Shown here: positions 62,099 to 64,000 of the stretch, one piece after another
How positions within the stretch are numbered: position 1 is the stretch's first letter
Layout: every line of letters begins with the position of its first letter
Assembly (NCBI GenBank): GCA_002281855.1
Contig: NCHQ01000001.1
Span: 186,001-250,000 of the forward strand
Length of the DNA: 64,000 nucleotides
Reading direction: 5' to 3'
From: Rhodospirillales bacterium 24-66-33
Lineage (GTDB): Bacteria; Pseudomonadota; Alphaproteobacteria; Reyranellales; Reyranellaceae
Notes under the pieces: model-generated
Seen by the model: only the letters and a program-made list of their open reading frames with translations
Told to the model about the DNA's origin: nothing
Databases searched by the model: none
Program-made: the position numbers and the translations under genes

Positions 62099-64000
62099 CT
62101 ATGCGGCATTGACGCCGACATGCACGAGGAAATCGTCGCGCTCGTCGACTTCGAGCACGTCGCGGGGGCCGACGAACGCCGTCGTCGTGCGTTCCTCGAC
62201 CAGCAGGGGGCCATCGAGGCGACAGCCCGGCCGCAGGTCGGCACCGTCGTAGATGGGGACGTCGAGCCAGCCCGTCGCGGGATCGATCCAGACCTTGCGG
62301 GTCTCGCGCGGCTGGGGCGTATCGGTCTGCGGCGAACGCGCGGCGGGCGGTGTCCAGTCGAGTCGGCCGCGGCCCACGACGCGCAGCGCCGTGATGTCGA
62401 TGCGGCCGCCCGGCTGGATGTGGCCGAACAGGCGCTGATGCTCGGTCTCGAAGGCCTGGCGTGCGGCAGTGGCATCGAAGCCCGCAGCGGAAAGCGGCGC
62501 GCGCACCGGCCATTGCTGGCCGTCGTAGCGCAGGTCGAGCTGGCGCTCGATCATGATCTCTCCGTCGCCGAAGCCATCACGCGCCAGCGCCTCGCGGGCG
62601 CGCGCCTCGAGCTGGGCAAAGCCTGCCTCGAGCGCCGCGGTCTCGACCTTGTCGAGATCGGCGAGGAAGACCTGCAGGTAGTCCTGCCGCACGTCGGACT
62701 GCAGCATGCCCATGGCGCAGAAGGCGCCGGCGGCGCGCGGCAGCAGGGCGCGGCGGCTGCCCAGCGCGCGGGCGACGGCGGTGCCGTGCATCGGGCCGGC
62801 GCCGCCCGCGGCGACGAGGGTGAAGGTCGCAGGATTGTGGCCGCGCTCGATGCTGAGCCGCTCGACCGCATGCAGCAGGTTCTGCTCCAGCAACCGGATC
62901 ACGCCGGCCGCAGCCTCCTCGACCGAGAGGCCGAGCGGTTTGGCGAGCTTGGTCTCGATGGCCTTGCGGGCGAGCGCCGCGTCGAGCGTGACGGCGCCGC
63001 CGGCCAGCGGGCCGGGACGCAGGCGGCCCAGCACGAGCTGCGCATCCGTGACGGTCGGGTTCTCGCCGCCCAGCCCATAGGCTGCGGGGCCGGGCCGGGC
63101 GCCGGCGCCCTGCGGGCCGGCGTGCAGGAGGCCCGCATCGTCGACCCAGGCGATCGTGCCGCCGCCGGCGCCGACTGTGTGGATCTCGACCGAGGGGGTC
63201 GTGAGATGGTAACCGTCGATGGTGAGTTCGTCGGTGACCGGCACGTCACCGCCCGCCATCACCATCACGTCGCAGCTCGTGCCGCCGATCTCCATCGAGA
63301 TCAGGTTGGCCTTCTCGCCGGGCGCCGCGCAGCCCTTGAGCGCGCCGACACCGGCCGCGGGTCCGGACAGGACCAGCATCACCGGCCGCGCCGCCACCTG
63401 GTCGACGGAGACGGCGCCGCCATTGCTCTGCAGCAGCAGCAGCGAACGCGGCAGGCCGAACTGGCGCAGCTGTTCGTCGAGGGCGCGCAGATAGCTCGTC
63501 ACCTTGGGCGCCACATAGGCGTTCACGACGGCGGTCGAGCCGCGCTCGTACTCGCCCATCGTCGGCATGACTTCGCTCGACAGCGAGACCCATTTGCCGT
63601 TCCACGCTTTCGCGAGCTGACTGCCGACGGCGCGTTCATGCGCGCCATCAAGGAAGGAATTGAACAGGCAGACCGCGACCGACTCGACGCCTTCTTCGGC
63701 GAACACCTTGGCCGCAGCGTCGACGTCTTCAGGCTTCATCGGCGCCAGCTCGGTGCCATCGGCCGCGATGCGCCCGCGCACCGGGAGCCGCAGGTAGCGC
63801 GGTACCAGCACCTGCGGGAACGGCGCGCGATGGTCCCACTGGTTGTCCCGGATGCCGCGACGGATCTCCAGCGAATCGCGGAAGCCCTCGGTCGTCAGCA
63901 TGCCGACCTTGGCGCCCTTTTTCTCCAGGATCGTGTTGGTCGCCACCGTCGAGCCGTGCACGAACAGCGCGCAGTCGCGCAGCAGCGCGGTCAGCGTGAT
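62099..64000 (-). CDS. hyuA: Hydantoinase A/oxoprolinase family protein (5' end outside window)
   Basis: The visible 633 residues lack the N-terminus, which is beyond the right edge. VHGSTVATNTILEKKGAKVG and LTTEGFRDSLEIRRG open the visible part; MEIGGTSCDVMVMAGGDVPV is the phosphate-binding motif of the ASKHA-like fold; HTVGAGGGTIAWVDDAGLLH, AGGAGPMHGTAVARALG and a C-terminal beta domain follow. It is the ATP-binding subunit paired with HyuB. The substrate (hydantoin, oxoproline or another) is not decided by sequence. Confidence 0.92.
   Translation of the reverse strand: MTLTALLRDCALFVHGSTVATNTILEKKGAKVGMLTTEGFRDSLEIRRGIRDNQWDHRAPFPQVLVPRYLRLPVRGRIAADGTELAPMKPEDVDAAAKVFAEEGVESVAVCLFNSFLDGAHERAVGSQLAKAWNGKWVSLSSEVMPTMGEYERGSTAVVNAYVAPKVTSYLRALDEQLRQFGLPRSLLLLQSNGGAVSVDQVAARPVMLVLSGPAAGVGALKGCAAPGEKANLISMEIGGTSCDVMVMAGGDVPVTDELTIDGYHLTTPSVEIHTVGAGGGTIAWVDDAGLLHAGPQGAGARPGPAAYGLGGENPTVTDAQLVLGRLRPGPLAGGAVTLDAALARKAIETKLAKPLGLSVEEAAAGVIRLLEQNLLHAVERLSIERGHNPATFTLVAAGGAGPMHGTAVARALGSRRALLPRAAGAFCAMGMLQSDVRQDYLQVFLADLDKVETAALEAGFAQLEARAREALARDGFGDGEIMIERQLDLRYDGQQWPVRAPLSAAGFDATAARQAFETEHQRLFGHIQPGGRIDITALRVVGRGRLDWTPPAARSPQTDTPQPRETRKVWIDPATGWLDVPIYDGADLRPGCRLDGPLLVEERTTTAFVGPRDVLEVDERDDFLVHVGVNAA

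Overview
The window is GC-rich, densely packed DNA with no rRNA, tRNA, prophage, insertion sequence or CRISPR array. The gene set suggests a metabolically versatile alphaproteobacterium of the Reyranella or Bradyrhizobium kind: Bug-type binding proteins, a complete TctABC transporter, many SDR and acyl-CoA enzymes, urease with a UrtABCDE transporter, and sigma-54-type promoters. That placement rests on gene content only.

Layout. 1-14200 holds a truncated epoxide-hydrolase-like gene, small secreted proteins, a GFA-family protein, SDRs, a DMT exporter, a luciferase-like oxidoreductase, a DEAD-box RNA helicase with a long GDRP-repeat tail, fatty-acid-type enzymes (3-hydroxyacyl-CoA dehydrogenase, enoyl-CoA hydratase, two acyl-CoA dehydrogenases), a VapBC-type toxin-antitoxin pair with a readable promoter and operator, and a CinA-type amidohydrolase. 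14362-17311 is a tctB-tctA-tctC tricarboxylate transport operon. 17414-26385 includes a single-chain biotin-dependent acyl-CoA carboxylase, an orphan oligopeptide-type binding protein, an FMN-dependent 2-hydroxyacid oxidase and two SDRs.

26455-49383 is the most coherent part, a nitrogen-salvage region. Allophanate hydrolase (atzF) is divergent from atzG-atzE-atzH-like genes, which fit 1-carboxybiuret to 1,3-dicarboxyurea to allophanate to ammonia and CO2. After two hydroxyacid dehydrogenases, a phosphonate monoester hydrolase/sulfatase and a pcaHGB protocatechuate block, it continues with a urease operon (ureD, ureA, a ureB-ureC fusion, ureE, ureF, a DUF3995-like membrane gene, ureG, hupE/ureJ) and urtABCDE. 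Sites matching the sigma-54 -24/-12 pattern lie upstream of atzG (perfect core match) and urtA, with a weaker one upstream of ureD, suggesting shared nitrogen control.

49577-64000 carries an N-acyl-D-amino-acid deacylase-type amidohydrolase, an old-yellow-enzyme homologue, a mesaconyl-CoA C1-C4 CoA transferase homologue, a 3-hydroxybenzoate 6-hydroxylase-like monooxygenase, an AlsS-type acetolactate synthase, a retropepsin-like protease and, at the right edge, an N-methylhydantoinase/oxoprolinase A-B pair with a Bug-type binding protein.

Most gaps between convergent genes hold palindromic repeats in at least three families, two of them present twice. Coordinates, starts and motifs were read by eye; family names come from recognised sequence patterns and no database search was run.
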